This document shows positions 27,481 through 35,830 of a stretch of DNA of 64,000 bases, piece by piece. Each line of letters opens with the position of its first letter. Within the stretch, counting starts at the first letter, position 1. The position numbers were made by a program, and so were the translations under genes. The stretch spans positions 496,001-560,000 of the forward strand of contig NZ_CP119574.1 of the NCBI RefSeq assembly GCF_029278605.1, read 5' to 3'. The notes beneath the pieces are model-generated. The model made no database searches. It had not been told where the DNA came from and saw only the letters and a list, made by a program, of their open reading frames with translations. Source of the DNA: Cupriavidus sp. WKF15 (lineage in GTDB: Bacteria > Pseudomonadota > Gammaproteobacteria > Burkholderiales > Burkholderiaceae).

Positions 27481-27759
27481 CACGCCCACAACCTGCTGCA
27501 AATCCGGGCCTCTGTGTTCAATAACCAGCTCTGGTGGTACGTTGAACGATGGTTCCCTCCAACGCCGGAGAAGAAGGCTCACCGCCTTGCCGCTTACTCA
27601 GCCCCTGGGTTGGCGAGGTCTCCTACACGCAATTTCTCCCGGAAGACTGATGGAGGTCTCAGGTTCTCGAGCCACGGTTTTGTGCAGTGACGAGCTGATA
27701 TTCCAGTACAACGAAAAGCGAGGTTGAGACCCAGCTCTGCCTCACCATCGAAAAGACTA

Positions 27760-28956
27760 ATGGCAATGACTGCTCCTGCTGGTACCTTACGCCAGATTCC
27801 CACCAGCATCTGGATGCTGGGCTTCGTCAGCTTGCTGATGGATGTGTCGTCTGAGCTCATCCATAGCCTGCTGCCTGTCTTCATGGTCACTACGCTCGGT
27901 GCAAGTGCCATGGCGGTCGGGCTAATAGAAGGCGCGGGCGAGGCGACGGCCCTGATTGTAAAAGTCTTTTCCGGCGCATTGAGCGACTATTTAGGAAGGC
28001 GCAAGGGACTGGCAGTCTTCGGCTATGCGTTGGGTGCGCTGTCGAAGCCGTTCTTTGCATTTGCCTCGGGGGTCGGCATGGTGCTGGGTGCGCGCGTTGC
28101 TGACCGTGTTGGCAAGGGCATTCGTGGTGCGCCGCGTGATGCACTGGTCGCGGATATTGCTCCGCCCCACCTTCGAGGTGCCGCCTTCGGACTTCGACAG
28201 TCGCTGGATACAGTGGGAGCCTTCCTCGGCCCCCTGATTGCTATCGGTTTGATGTATCTCTGGGCGAACGACTTTAGGTCCGTCTTCTTGGTGGCCGTTA
28301 TTCCGGGCATCTTAGCTGTCGTCTTGCTCTTGTTCGGTGTGCAAGAGCCGGAGGCCCACGAAGGTGCAAAGCGTGTTAACCCCGTTCAACGCGAGAATCT
28401 CGTGCGGTTGAGTCCAGCCTATTGGGGTGTGGTTGCCGTGGGTGCGGTGTTCACGCTGGCGCGATTCAGTGAAGCATTCCTGGTGCTGAGGGCTCAGCGT
28501 TTGGGCCTGCCGCTGTTCCTGGCGCCTCTCGTTCTGGTGGCGATGAATCTTGTGTATGCCATCGCAGCCTATCCATTCGGGAAGCTGGCTGACGAGTACA
28601 GTCATTCCAAACTCCTGGTATGGGGACTGGTGGTGCTGATAGCGGCTGACGTTGTGCTTGCCATGGCTTCGCACTGGTCGGTCGCGCTCTGCGGAGTCGT
28701 GCTCTGGGGGTTGCATATGGGAATGACGCAGGGACTCTTGGCGACCATGGTCGCCGATACCGCGCCAGCTGACCTCAGGGGCACGGCGTTCGGTGTCTTC
28801 AATCTGGCTAGCGGGCTGGCGCTGCTGATTGCGAGCGCATTGGCGGGCTGGCTGTGGGATAGATTCGGAGCCGCCTTTACGTTCTATGGCGGAGCAATAT
28901 TCAGCGGTGTGACTATCTGCCTGATTCTCACTGCGAAATTCGTCCGACGACGGTGA
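27760..28956 (+). CDS. MFS transporter
   Basis: About 398 residues with 12 predicted membrane helices. The cytoplasmic loop between helices 2 and 3 has GALSDYLGRRKG and the second-half counterpart is GKLADEYSHSK, both forms of the MFS motif G-x-L-(A/S)-D-x-x-G-R-(R/K). It is the only apparently intact gene in a debris-rich stretch. ATG 27760 is chosen to start just before the first helix; no good ribosome site is seen. Substrate cannot be read from sequence. Confidence 0.85.
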   Translation: MAMTAPAGTLRQIPTSIWMLGFVSLLMDVSSELIHSLLPVFMVTTLGASAMAVGLIEGAGEATALIVKVFSGALSDYLGRRKGLAVFGYALGALSKPFFAFASGVGMVLGARVADRVGKGIRGAPRDALVADIAPPHLRGAAFGLRQSLDTVGAFLGPLIAIGLMYLWANDFRSVFLVAVIPGILAVVLLLFGVQEPEAHEGAKRVNPVQRENLVRLSPAYWGVVAVGAVFTLARFSEAFLVLRAQRLGLPLFLAPLVLVAMNLVYAIAAYPFGKLADEYSHSKLLVWGLVVLIAADVVLAMASHWSVALCGVVLWGLHMGMTQGLLATMVADTAPADLRGTAFGVFNLASGLALLIASALAGWLWDRFGAAFTFYGGAIFSGVTICLILTAKFVRRR

Positions 28957-28973
28957 AGGTAGTCGGGCTCTGG

Positions 28974-29492
28974 TCAGTCTTGGGAATGAGCGCCATGATG
29001 ATGCGCATGGCCCTCCATCGCGTCTGCGCCATGGTCGGAAACTTGCGTATCGAACCAAGCGTGAAGAGCAGACACAAGACTGGGCTCAGTAGTGCGAAAA
29101 GACAGTTCGCCGCCCCTTGCGACGTCCATGTATGTAATAGAAATTTGGCCCGGCTTCGCTGCCTTGAGTTGGGCAAGGCCAGGCATCTCATTGCCATGTA
29201 TGTACGAAGGGCCTGAGAAATCGCCTGCCTGGAACTGCTTCTGGATGAGCTGTAGGTGTTCTCGCACCAATCGGACCTGCGTGACATCGGACGCATCATC
29301 CTTCGCGACCACGCGCTGGGTTCCCCCGTCCCTCGTCTTGGTAAATACGTGTGTTGTGGCCCTTAGACTGAACGGCATCACGTCTGCGCCTAACTTGGCG
29401 ACCTCCGCTTGGCGTTGCGTGTCAGCAGATTGCGCGGTGAGCGGTAGGCTTGAAAAGACGGAAAGCGTAAGGCAAAGACTGAGCTTCTTCAC
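28974..29492 (-). CDS. Periplasmic protein of unknown function with His-rich tail
   Basis: A 172-residue protein from GTG 29492 (GGAG 8 nt upstream) with a signal peptide (MKKLSLCLTLSVFSSLPLTA). The body ends in a conserved-looking LVSALHAWFDTQVSDHGADA and a tail MEGHAHHHGAHSQD that could bind metal. It is the last gene of the minus-strand cluster beginning at bigR, beyond the IS66 insertion. Family not recognised beyond small proteins of this kind in Burkholderiales. Confidence 0.65.
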   Translation of the reverse strand: MKKLSLCLTLSVFSSLPLTAQSADTQRQAEVAKLGADVMPFSLRATTHVFTKTRDGGTQRVVAKDDASDVTQVRLVREHLQLIQKQFQAGDFSGPSYIHGNEMPGLAQLKAAKPGQISITYMDVARGGELSFRTTEPSLVSALHAWFDTQVSDHGADAMEGHAHHHGAHSQD

Positions 29493-29548
29493 GATGGACT
29501 CCGGACTCAATAGGCAGTGCAGTTGTGTTGGGTAGCCCGACACCTGCG

Positions 29549-29896
29549 TCAGGACGAAAACTCCTCAAATGCAGCGAGCGCGTGCGTGGCGTACATCATC
29601 GACGGCCCGCCTCCCATATACACGGCTGTTCCCAGCACTTCCTCTAATTTAGCTCGGGTGGTTCCGAGTTGGACAAGCGTTTTGACGTGAAAGCCAATGC
29701 AGTCATCGCAGCGGCACGCGATTGCAATACCCAGCGCCACCAACTCCCGGGTCTTTTTGCTTAGCGCGCCTTCTTTGGTGCCGGCTGCAGCCAGCTGGCT
29801 GAAGGCCGTCATCAAGCCCGGCTGGCTCTCTCGCAGGCCGCGCATTTGCGCCGACACGTCTTTGACCACAGTCTTGAATTCTGGCAGGCCACTCAT
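29549..29896 (-). CDS. AhpD-like carboxymuconolactone decarboxylase family protein
   Basis: A 115-residue all-helical protein with the redox pair CDDC followed by IGFHVKTLVQLG, the AhpD/CMD active-site pattern (C-x-x-C-x-x-x-H). ATG 29896 has AAGGAGG 5 nt upstream, a strong site that rules out the longer frame. It originally followed the DUF2892 gene; the IS66 element now separates them. A peroxidase or disulfide role in sulfur stress is an inference from context. Confidence 0.85.
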   Translation of the reverse strand: MSGLPEFKTVVKDVSAQMRGLRESQPGLMTAFSQLAAAGTKEGALSKKTRELVALGIAIACRCDDCIGFHVKTLVQLGTTRAKLEEVLGTAVYMGGGPSMMYATHALAAFEEFSS

Positions 29897-30045
29897 GAAA
29901 ACCTCCTTCATCTTGAGGCCTGCGATGGCAGGCCGAACGATATATGGACTTACTTGGCACCAGACTGTAAGGGCCCGGTGAACCCGTCTTGAAGGGAAGC
30001 AGGAGAGCAAGGAGCATCGTGTCCATCTAAATTCTTGGTGGACAC

Positions 30046-30423
30046 GTGAACACTATCGAAGAGAGCGTACCAGCGCGACGCCGACGTCAGCATAGCGCCG
30101 AGTTCAAGGCCAAAGCCGTCCAGGACTGCATGCATCCTGGTGTTTCGATTGCGGCAGTAGCGCTGCACCATCGCGTGAACGCGAATCTGCTGCGGCGCTG
30201 GGTCGCTGAGCACCAAGCGTTGGAAGCCGCGGGCGAAGCCCGCGCATTGATGACAGTACCCCAAGCCGAGTTCATCCCGCTGCAGATCGGCGATCCCACG
30301 CCGACGCCGGCGATACCGGATATACAGATCGAAGTGCGACGCGGTGCAGCGACGATCAACATTCGTTGGCCGGGATCGGCCGCAGCAGAGTGTGGCGAAT
30401 GGCTTCAGGGGTGGTTGCGTTGA
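30046..30423 (+). CDS. tnpA: IS66 accessory protein TnpA
   Basis: A 125-residue helix-turn-helix protein (RRRQHSAEFKAKAVQDCMHP, then GVSIAAVALHHRVNANLLRRWV) of the IS66 OrfA family, required with TnpB for transposition. Overlaps tnpB by 25 nt. Confidence 0.92.
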   Translation: MNTIEESVPARRRRQHSAEFKAKAVQDCMHPGVSIAAVALHHRVNANLLRRWVAEHQALEAAGEARALMTVPQAEFIPLQIGDPTPTPAIPDIQIEVRRGAATINIRWPGSAAAECGEWLQGWLR

Positions 30424-30755
30424 TCCGCGTCGAGGCAATCTGGCTAGCCACCGAGCCGCTGGACATGCGAGCGGGAACAGATACGGTCTTGGCTCGGGTG
30501 GTGAAGGTATTTGGAGCCGCCCGGCCACATCATGCTTATCTCTTCACGAACAAGCGTGCCACGCGGATCAAGGTGCTGGTGTACGACGGCATTGGCATCT
30601 GGTTGGCGACGCGGCGGCTCAATAAGGGTCGCTTCGTCTGGACCGACGGTATGACAGCCATCACGACGCCGCTGTGTCGGGAGCAACTGGATGCGTTGGT
30701 GCTGGGCCTGCCTTGGCAGCGCTTGGGCCGCGATGAGGCGATCACCGTGCTTTAG
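30399..30755 (+). CDS. tnpB: IS66 accessory protein TnpB
   Basis: A 118-residue protein of the IS66 Orf2 family, recognised by PLDMRAGTDTVLARVV, RATRIKVLVYDGIGIWL and NKGRFVW. ATG 30399 lies inside the end of tnpA, the normal overlap in these elements. It is unrelated to the RNA-guided TnpB at 20145. Confidence 0.92.
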   Translation: MASGVVALIRVEAIWLATEPLDMRAGTDTVLARVVKVFGAARPHHAYLFTNKRATRIKVLVYDGIGIWLATRRLNKGRFVWTDGMTAITTPLCREQLDALVLGLPWQRLGRDEAITVL

Positions 30756-30837
30756 TCGTGGCTTGGCACAGGAGCCGAGCGTCCATTGGGGGCTGTGCCA
30801 ATGGTTGGAGTGACCGGGAACTGGCAAGATTCGGAAC

Positions 30838-32394
30838 ATGAATCCCGCCGAGAACCTGGACGACCTGAGCCCACAGCAATTGCGCGAGTTGGCTGCGACG
30901 CTGCGGGCGCAGATCCAGGAGCATGACGCCGTCATTGCGCGGCACGCGCAGGAGTTGCGCTACCGGCAAACCAAGATCGATCAGCTCACTCACGAGCTAG
31001 CCATCCACAAGCGTTGGAAGTTCGGCAAACGCAGCGAGCAACTGACATCGGCCCAGGCAAGCTTGCTGGAGGAAGCCCTCGATGCAGACCTTGAGGCAAT
31101 CGAAGCCGAGTTGGAAGCGCTGATGCCGCCGTCCAAGTCGGAGCCCAGGGACAAGCCGAAACGCCAGGCGCTTCCGCCTCAATTGCCTCGCACCGAGATC
31201 CGTCACGAGCCAGAGTCCGAGACCTGCACGTGCGGCTGCGCGCTCAAGCGCATTGGCGAAGACGTCAGTGAGAAGCTGGATTACACCCCTGGCGTGTTCA
31301 CGGTCGAACGTCATATCCGGGGCAAGTGGGTATGCGGGCAATGTGAGACTCTCACTCAGGCACCGGTTCCTCCCCACGTCATCGACAAGGGCATCCCCAC
31401 CGCCGGGCTGCTGGCGCATACGCTGGTGTCCAAGTTTGGCGACCATCTTCCTCTGTATCGGCAAGAACGCATCTACGCGCGGGCCGGCCTGGCAATCCCG
31501 CAATCGACGCTGGGTGCGTGGGTCGGTATCTGCGGTGTGCGACTGCAACCGCTGGTGGATGCCCTGCAGGCTGAGGTATTGACCCAGAGCGTACTGCACG
31601 CCGACGAGACACCAGTGCAGATGCTCTCGCCAGGCGACGGCAAGACGCATCGCGCCTACCTGTGGGCCTACGCACCGAGCCAGCTCTCATCGTTGCGTGC
31701 AGTGATCTATCAGTTTGCACCTAGCCGCAGCGGCGAACATGCTCGCGCATTCTTGCAGGACTGGCAGGGCAAGCTGGTATGCGACGACTTCTCTGGCTAC
31801 AAGGCCAGCTTCGGCGGTGGCATCGTCGAGATTGGGTGCATGGCTCACGCGCGTCGTAAGTACTTTGAGCTGCACGACAAGCACAAGAGCGAGTTGGCTG
31901 GCCAGGCGCTACGCTTCATTGCCGGGCTCTACGAGATCGAGCGAGAGGTGCGGGACGCAGAACCAGAACTACGCTTGGAAGCGCGACAGCAGCGGGCCAG
32001 ACCAATCCTGGACGCACTGCATCTCTGGCTTGAAGAACAAAGGCGGCGGGTGCCAGACGGTTCGGCCATTGCGCGAGCTATCGACTACAGCCTCAAACGC
32101 TGGGTGGCACTCGTGCGCTACGTTGAGGATCCAGCCGTGCCTATCGATAACAACCATATCGAAGGGCAAATACGGCCTATCGCTCTTGGAAGATCGAACT
32201 GGCTGTTCGCAGGTTCGCTGCGCGCTGGCCAGCGCGCCGCCGCAGTCATGAGTCTGATCCAGTCGGCGAAGCTCAATGGGCATGACCCCTACGCCTACTT
32301 GAAAGACGTGCTTACGCGACTGCCAACCCAGAAGACCGCTGACATCGCGGAGCTCCTGCCACATCGCTGGACTGCCTCCGTCCTCCCTGAGTAG
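30838..32394 (+). CDS. tnpC: IS66-family DDE transposase TnpC
   Basis: A 518-residue transposase. It has an N-terminal coiled-coil/zinc part (CTCGC, then CGQC), catalytic D256 (HADETPVQML), D316/D317 (VCDDFSGYK) and E442 (NNHIEGQIRPIALGR), followed by the conserved NWLFAGS. Intact. The stop lies 31 nt before the right end of the element. Confidence 0.95.
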   Translation: MNPAENLDDLSPQQLRELAATLRAQIQEHDAVIARHAQELRYRQTKIDQLTHELAIHKRWKFGKRSEQLTSAQASLLEEALDADLEAIEAELEALMPPSKSEPRDKPKRQALPPQLPRTEIRHEPESETCTCGCALKRIGEDVSEKLDYTPGVFTVERHIRGKWVCGQCETLTQAPVPPHVIDKGIPTAGLLAHTLVSKFGDHLPLYRQERIYARAGLAIPQSTLGAWVGICGVRLQPLVDALQAEVLTQSVLHADETPVQMLSPGDGKTHRAYLWAYAPSQLSSLRAVIYQFAPSRSGEHARAFLQDWQGKLVCDDFSGYKASFGGGIVEIGCMAHARRKYFELHDKHKSELAGQALRFIAGLYEIEREVRDAEPELRLEARQQRARPILDALHLWLEEQRRRVPDGSAIARAIDYSLKRWVALVRYVEDPAVPIDNNHIEGQIRPIALGRSNWLFAGSLRAGQRAAAVMSLIQSAKLNGHDPYAYLKDVLTRLPTQKTADIAELLPHRWTASVLPE

Positions 32395-32410
32395 CCACGT
32401 CAAGACGGGT

Positions 32411-32620
32411 TCACCGGGCGCTTACACCAGACTTCGGTGACGCGCAGGTCTTTACACCAACAATGCTGTAGGCGGGGCAGACGCGCACGACGCCTGTCAG
32501 CAGTGGCAGGATGCCAATCCAGCCCCAGGCGCCAATGCGACCCGTCGCGGCCAGGCCAATTAGGACCAGCCCAACGACAATCCGGAGGACTCGGTCAATG
32601 GTTCCAACATTTGCTTGCAT
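32411..32620 (-). CDS. DUF2892 (YgaP-like) membrane protein with IS-altered C-terminus
   Basis: A 69-residue protein with two helices (IVVGLVLIGLAAT and GWIGILPLLTGVVRVCPAYS) and the family end CPAYSxxGVKTC. ATG 32620 has AAGGAGC upstream. Before the IS66 insertion the frame ended KSGAK-stop; it now reads into the IS terminal repeat and ends KSGVSAR, using a TGA inside the repeat. The change is limited to the last residues, so the protein may still work. Partners of this family occur with rhodanese and sulfide genes. Confidence 0.85.
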   Translation of the reverse strand: MQANVGTIDRVLRIVVGLVLIGLAATGRIGAWGWIGILPLLTGVVRVCPAYSIVGVKTCASPKSGVSAR

Positions 32621-32797
32621 GACTGGCTCCTTGTCCATAACAAGACGGTGTGGATGAAAAGCAGAGTGGGGTTGCTGCTGAAAATATTGAGTTCTGGAAG
32701 CGAGAGCTCTTAAATGGTCTCGCCCCTTACAGGACGTCAGGCGTTGACGTGGCGCAAGCTCATGCGGAGCGATTACGCTGTCGGCGCTGGACTGACG

Positions 32798-33616
32798 CTA
32801 TCGTGCGTCCTTCGGCTTGTCGCCCTTTGGCCAATCTTTCACCCTGGCCGCATAATCGGGCCTCGGCTGCCGCGTGAAGTAGGCTGCCACGTCTACGGAA
32901 TCCTGCGCAGACAGCGTTCCACCCTGGCCAAGCGGCATGTTGTGCTTCACAAAAGCAGCGGCGGTGTACATGCGCGCCATCCCCGCTCCTACATTGAAGG
33001 AGTCCTTGCCCCAGACGGGCGGGAAAATGTAACCGCCTTGCGGGTTCTTGGTGCCCAGCCCCTCCGCCCCGTGGCAGGACGCGCATTGCGCTGCATAGAG
33101 TGCCTTACCGTGCTCTCTGTTCGGGACGAGCGCGGTATCAATCTTTTCGAAACCTCTGCCGGTCACGTTGGTGCCGGCCGGGACCCCCGTGGACAGCCAC
33201 TTCATGTAGGCCATGATGGCATTCATTTCGGCCGAGTCGAACGCCAGCGGCTTGCCGTTCATTGAGCGTTGGAAGCAGTCATTGACGCGCTCCTGTAGCG
33301 AGATGATTTTTCCACTGCGCGACCGGTATTCCGGAAAGGCTCCGGCCAGCCCCACCCACGGCGATGCATAGGCAGTCGTTCCGGCATTGAGGTGACAGCT
33401 CGTACAGTTCAGTCTATTGCCGACATTGTTCGGAAGCTGTTTGTGGGTGTCCGTCAGCAAGACCTTCCCATGCCTGATGGCATCACCCATTGGCCCCTTG
33501 GGAATTGAAGCCTCGTCTGGCACGGGCATAGGCACCGCCTGCGATTCAGATAGCACTGGCGCACTGGCGGCTGCCAGCATGGCCAGGGTTAGAACACGCA
33601 GCTTGATTGTGTTCAC
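32798..33616 (-). CDS. Diheme c-type cytochrome, thiosulfate dehydrogenase (TsdA)-like
   Basis: A 272-residue periplasmic protein with a signal peptide. Heme sites are CTSCH (71-75) and CASCH (178-182). The segment SLQERVNDCFQRSMNG with Cys114 is characteristic of TsdA, where a Cys serves as an unusual axial heme ligand, and HNMPLG holds a probable Met ligand (M227) of the second heme. TsdA oxidises thiosulfate to tetrathionate or runs in reverse. The start is GTG 33616 (GAGGA 7 nt upstream). Its place in a BigR-type cluster supports a sulfur role. Confidence 0.75.
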   Translation of the reverse strand: MNTIKLRVLTLAMLAAASAPVLSESQAVPMPVPDEASIPKGPMGDAIRHGKVLLTDTHKQLPNNVGNRLNCTSCHLNAGTTAYASPWVGLAGAFPEYRSRSGKIISLQERVNDCFQRSMNGKPLAFDSAEMNAIMAYMKWLSTGVPAGTNVTGRGFEKIDTALVPNREHGKALYAAQCASCHGAEGLGTKNPQGGYIFPPVWGKDSFNVGAGMARMYTAAAFVKHNMPLGQGGTLSAQDSVDVAAYFTRQPRPDYAARVKDWPKGDKPKDAR

Positions 33617-33671
33617 GAGTGTGTCCTCAGGAATGGTTGTGTCGACTAACGTGTTCGCTTTGGTATTCGCA

Positions 33672-34490
33672 TTAGGCAGCCATGGCGACTTTCGCGACCA
33701 TGCCGATGGCAATCAGGCCGGCGACCACTGCAAAACCTTGTTGCAGCCTGTGGCCGCTCAACCGGCTGGCGACGAGCCTGCCCCCTAACATGGCAACCAT
33801 GGCACTTCCAGCGAACGGCGCACCAATCTGCCAGTTCATGCGCCCGGCAATCGCGGTCGAAATGACGCCGGAAGCGGAGACCGGCGTGATGACTGCCAGG
33901 GACGCTGCCACGATGGCGTGCACTGGGGCGTTGGTGGCCTTCTTCAGGGCGGGAACAATGACAAAGCCGCCACCGACACCGAGCAGACCGGAGAGAAAGC
34001 CGGCGCCTACACCGGAGAGCGCAAGGGCGCGGGTGCAGGAAGCGGTCCAGACAAAGCGGCCGGTGCGATTGTCCAGTTGGCAAGGCTGCAACAGGCCGGC
34101 TCCCGTTGGGTGTTCCGGCGTGCTCCCGGTCGCTTGCCAGAACATCCGCCATGCCACAAAGGCCAGCACGGCTGCGAATAGCAGCGTTAGTGGGCCGTTC
34201 GGCAGACGGTGCGCGAGCCACAATCCGACAGGTGAGAACAGCGTGCCGGCGATAGCCATCAGCATGGCAGCGCGGTAACGCACAATGCCTGCGCGTAGTC
34301 CAAGTATGGCTCCTACGGCGGCAGACAGGCCCACCACAAGCAGCGCGACCGACGCGGCCTCCGCAACGTTCAGATGCAGAACGAAGAGCAGTAGCGGCAC
34401 AGCGAGAATAGCGCCACCTGCCCCGGTCAACGCCAGGATGAGACCGACTACCGAGTCCAGCGCTGCACTGACGGCAAGTACGTTTTCCAT
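33672..34490 (-). CDS. TauE/SafE (TSUP)-family sulfite exporter-like protein
   Basis: A 272-residue protein with about eight membrane helices and the duplicated glycine-rich family motif (LILALTGAGGAILAVPLL and GFLSGLLGVGGGFVIVPAL). TSUP proteins export sulfite or related oxyanions. In persulfide clusters they are thought to remove the sulfite made by persulfide dioxygenase. Follows the two transporter halves on the same strand. Confidence 0.88.
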   Translation of the reverse strand: MENVLAVSAALDSVVGLILALTGAGGAILAVPLLLFVLHLNVAEAASVALLVVGLSAAVGAILGLRAGIVRYRAAMLMAIAGTLFSPVGLWLAHRLPNGPLTLLFAAVLAFVAWRMFWQATGSTPEHPTGAGLLQPCQLDNRTGRFVWTASCTRALALSGVGAGFLSGLLGVGGGFVIVPALKKATNAPVHAIVAASLAVITPVSASGVISTAIAGRMNWQIGAPFAGSAMVAMLGGRLVASRLSGHRLQQGFAVVAGLIAIGMVAKVAMAA

Positions 34491-34546
34491 CGATGTACGG
34501 CTTAACAGATGCGTTCATTGGACGTCGCCGCCGGGTGCTGGCCTGC

Positions 34547-34978
34547 TTACGCCCGTTGCAGGGTCGATTTGGCCCGCTCGGCGATTTCGAACACGACCAT
34601 GCCGGCCACCATCGCCGCCACAAAGCCAACGGCCTTTGGATAGCCAGCGCCCAAGGCCACTAGCGCGGGGCCGGGGCAGAAGCCTGCCAGACCCCAGCCG
34701 ATGCCGAACGCCGTGCTGCCCAGCACCAGCCGCAGCGTCACGGTCGTGGTGGCGGGAAGTTGCACGGGCAGCCCAAGGAAAGAGCGCTTGCGGCGTTTGG
34801 CAATCAGGAAGGCGAGTGAGCCGACGGCAATCGCACCGGCCATCACAAAGGCCAGGGACGGGTCCCAGATTCCTGCCAGGTCGAGGAAGCCCTGTACTTT
34901 GTCGGGGTTGGCCATGCCGGAGACCATCAGGCCGATGCCGAAGAGCAGGCCCGCGAGCAATGCGGTAATGGCGGTCAC
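34547..34978 (-). CDS. YeeE/YedE-family half transporter (second half)
   Basis: A 143-residue membrane protein ([20 protein letters not shown] and [20 protein letters not shown]). It contains the G-x-C-P-G-P cysteine motif of YeeE/YedE sulfur-compound transporters. GTG 34978 is chosen: GGAGG lies 5 nt upstream and the start follows the previous stop by 1 nt. Together with the next entry it makes one full-length YeeE/YedE equivalent, as in PmpA/PmpB-type loci. Confidence 0.88.
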   Translation of the reverse strand: MTAITALLAGLLFGIGLMVSGMANPDKVQGFLDLAGIWDPSLAFVMAGAIAVGSLAFLIAKRRKRSFLGLPVQLPATTTVTLRLVLGSTAFGIGWGLAGFCPGPALVALGAGYPKAVGFVAAMVAGMVVFEIAERAKSTLQRA

Positions 34979-34979
34979 G

Positions 34980-35414
34980 TCAGCCTCCAATTAGGTGCCG
35001 CTGCACGAAGACAGTCAGAAATCCCGCCACCATGAACGTCAGGGTGGCGACCAGGGAGCGGACGGAACCGCGCGAGATGCCGCACACGCCGTGGCCGCTG
35101 GTGCAACCGCTGGCGTAGCGGGTGCCAAGGCCGACCAGAAAACCAGCGACCAGGATTTCTCCCCAACTCGCCTGGATATCGGCAACAGCGGGCTTGCCGA
35201 GCAGGCTCGCAAGTACTGGAGCGCCGACCAGTCCGGCAAGGAAGGCCAGGCGCCAGGCCATGTCCTTTCGGGGCAGGCTGAGTAGGCCGCCAAGAATGCC
35301 ACTGATGCCGGCAATGCGGCCGTTGAGGAGCACTAGTACGGCTGCTGCGGCGCCGATGACGAGTCCGCCAACCAGCGACAGACCAGGCGTGAAGTTAGCA
35401 AGGTCAATCAGCAT
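34980..35414 (-). CDS. YeeE/YedE-family half transporter (first half)
   Basis: A 144-residue membrane protein with four helices and the signature [20 protein letters not shown], whose cysteines in the single-chain thiosulfate transporter are needed for transport. The ATG overlaps the bigR stop by 7 nt (ATGCTGA). Thiosulfate or another sulfane-sulfur compound is the likely substrate; direction is not evident. Confidence 0.88.
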   Translation of the reverse strand: MLIDLANFTPGLSLVGGLVIGAAAAVLVLLNGRIAGISGILGGLLSLPRKDMAWRLAFLAGLVGAPVLASLLGKPAVADIQASWGEILVAGFLVGLGTRYASGCTSGHGVCGISRGSVRSLVATLTFMVAGFLTVFVQRHLIGG

Positions 35415-35746
35415 GTCGCGTCCTCCGAGGTATTGGCGCAGAACTGTTGATAAAGCACGGCCATGACGGCAAGCGCCTGGGGGCTTGCCACCGAATAGAA
35501 AATGTTCTTGCCGTCGCGGCGCGTCGCCACCAGACCGTTTTCACGGAGCACGGCGAGCTGTTGAGACAGCGTCGGCTGCCGGATGCCTAGCTGTTCCTCC
35601 AGCTCGCCAACAGACAACTCATCCTGCGACAGGCGGCACATCAGCAGCAGGCGGTCCGGATTGGCGAGCACCTTGAGCAGCGCACAGGCGTTCGTCGCAG
35701 CAGCTTGCATCGTGGCGAGGTCGATGGTCGGGTGGGACTGGTCCAT
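35408..35746 (-). CDS. bigR: ArsR/SmtB-family persulfide-responsive repressor, BigR/YgaV-like
   Basis: A 112-residue winged-helix protein: LKVLANPDRLLLMCRLSQDE, recognition helix GIRQPTLSQQLAVLRENGLV and a beta-wing RRDGKNIFYS. Cys37 and Cys103 occupy the positions of the redox pair in BigR/SqrR, which form a disulfide or polysulfide bridge on persulfide exposure and release DNA. It lacks metal-site motifs of arsenic or zinc sensors. It heads the minus-strand cluster and is divergent from the dioxygenase gene. Confidence 0.88.
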   Translation of the reverse strand: MDQSHPTIDLATMQAAATNACALLKVLANPDRLLLMCRLSQDELSVGELEEQLGIRQPTLSQQLAVLRENGLVATRRDGKNIFYSVASPQALAVMAVLYQQFCANTSEDATC

Positions 35747-35770
35747 GGGTTGTCTACACTTTGTCTGTTA

Positions 35771-35796
35771 ATAGTATATTGAAAAATAAACTATCT
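35771..35796. promoter_or_regulatory. Candidate BigR operator
   Basis: An AT-rich inverted repeat, ATAGT (35772-35776) ... ACTAT (35791-35795), within a run that is about 85% A/T. It sits in the 84-nt space between bigR and the divergent dioxygenase gene. BigR boxes in other bacteria are AT-rich inverted repeats in the same position. Confidence 0.6.
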
Positions 35797-35830
35797 GTGA
35801 TCAGAATGTTTTGCATCCAAGGAGGCAAGC

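Larger units (their letters stand above)
29967..32425 (+). mobile_element. IS66-family insertion sequence
   Basis: A 2459-bp element. The terminal repeats are 26 bp, start GTAAG and differ at one base (left GTAAGGGCCCGG.. 29967-29992; right reverse complement GTAAGCGCCCGG.. 32400-32425). A perfect 8-bp duplication ACCAGACT flanks it (29959-29966 and 32426-32433). It carries the three genes of a complete IS66 (tnpA, tnpB, tnpC) and is probably recent. It landed in the last codons of the DUF2892 gene. Confidence 0.96.
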
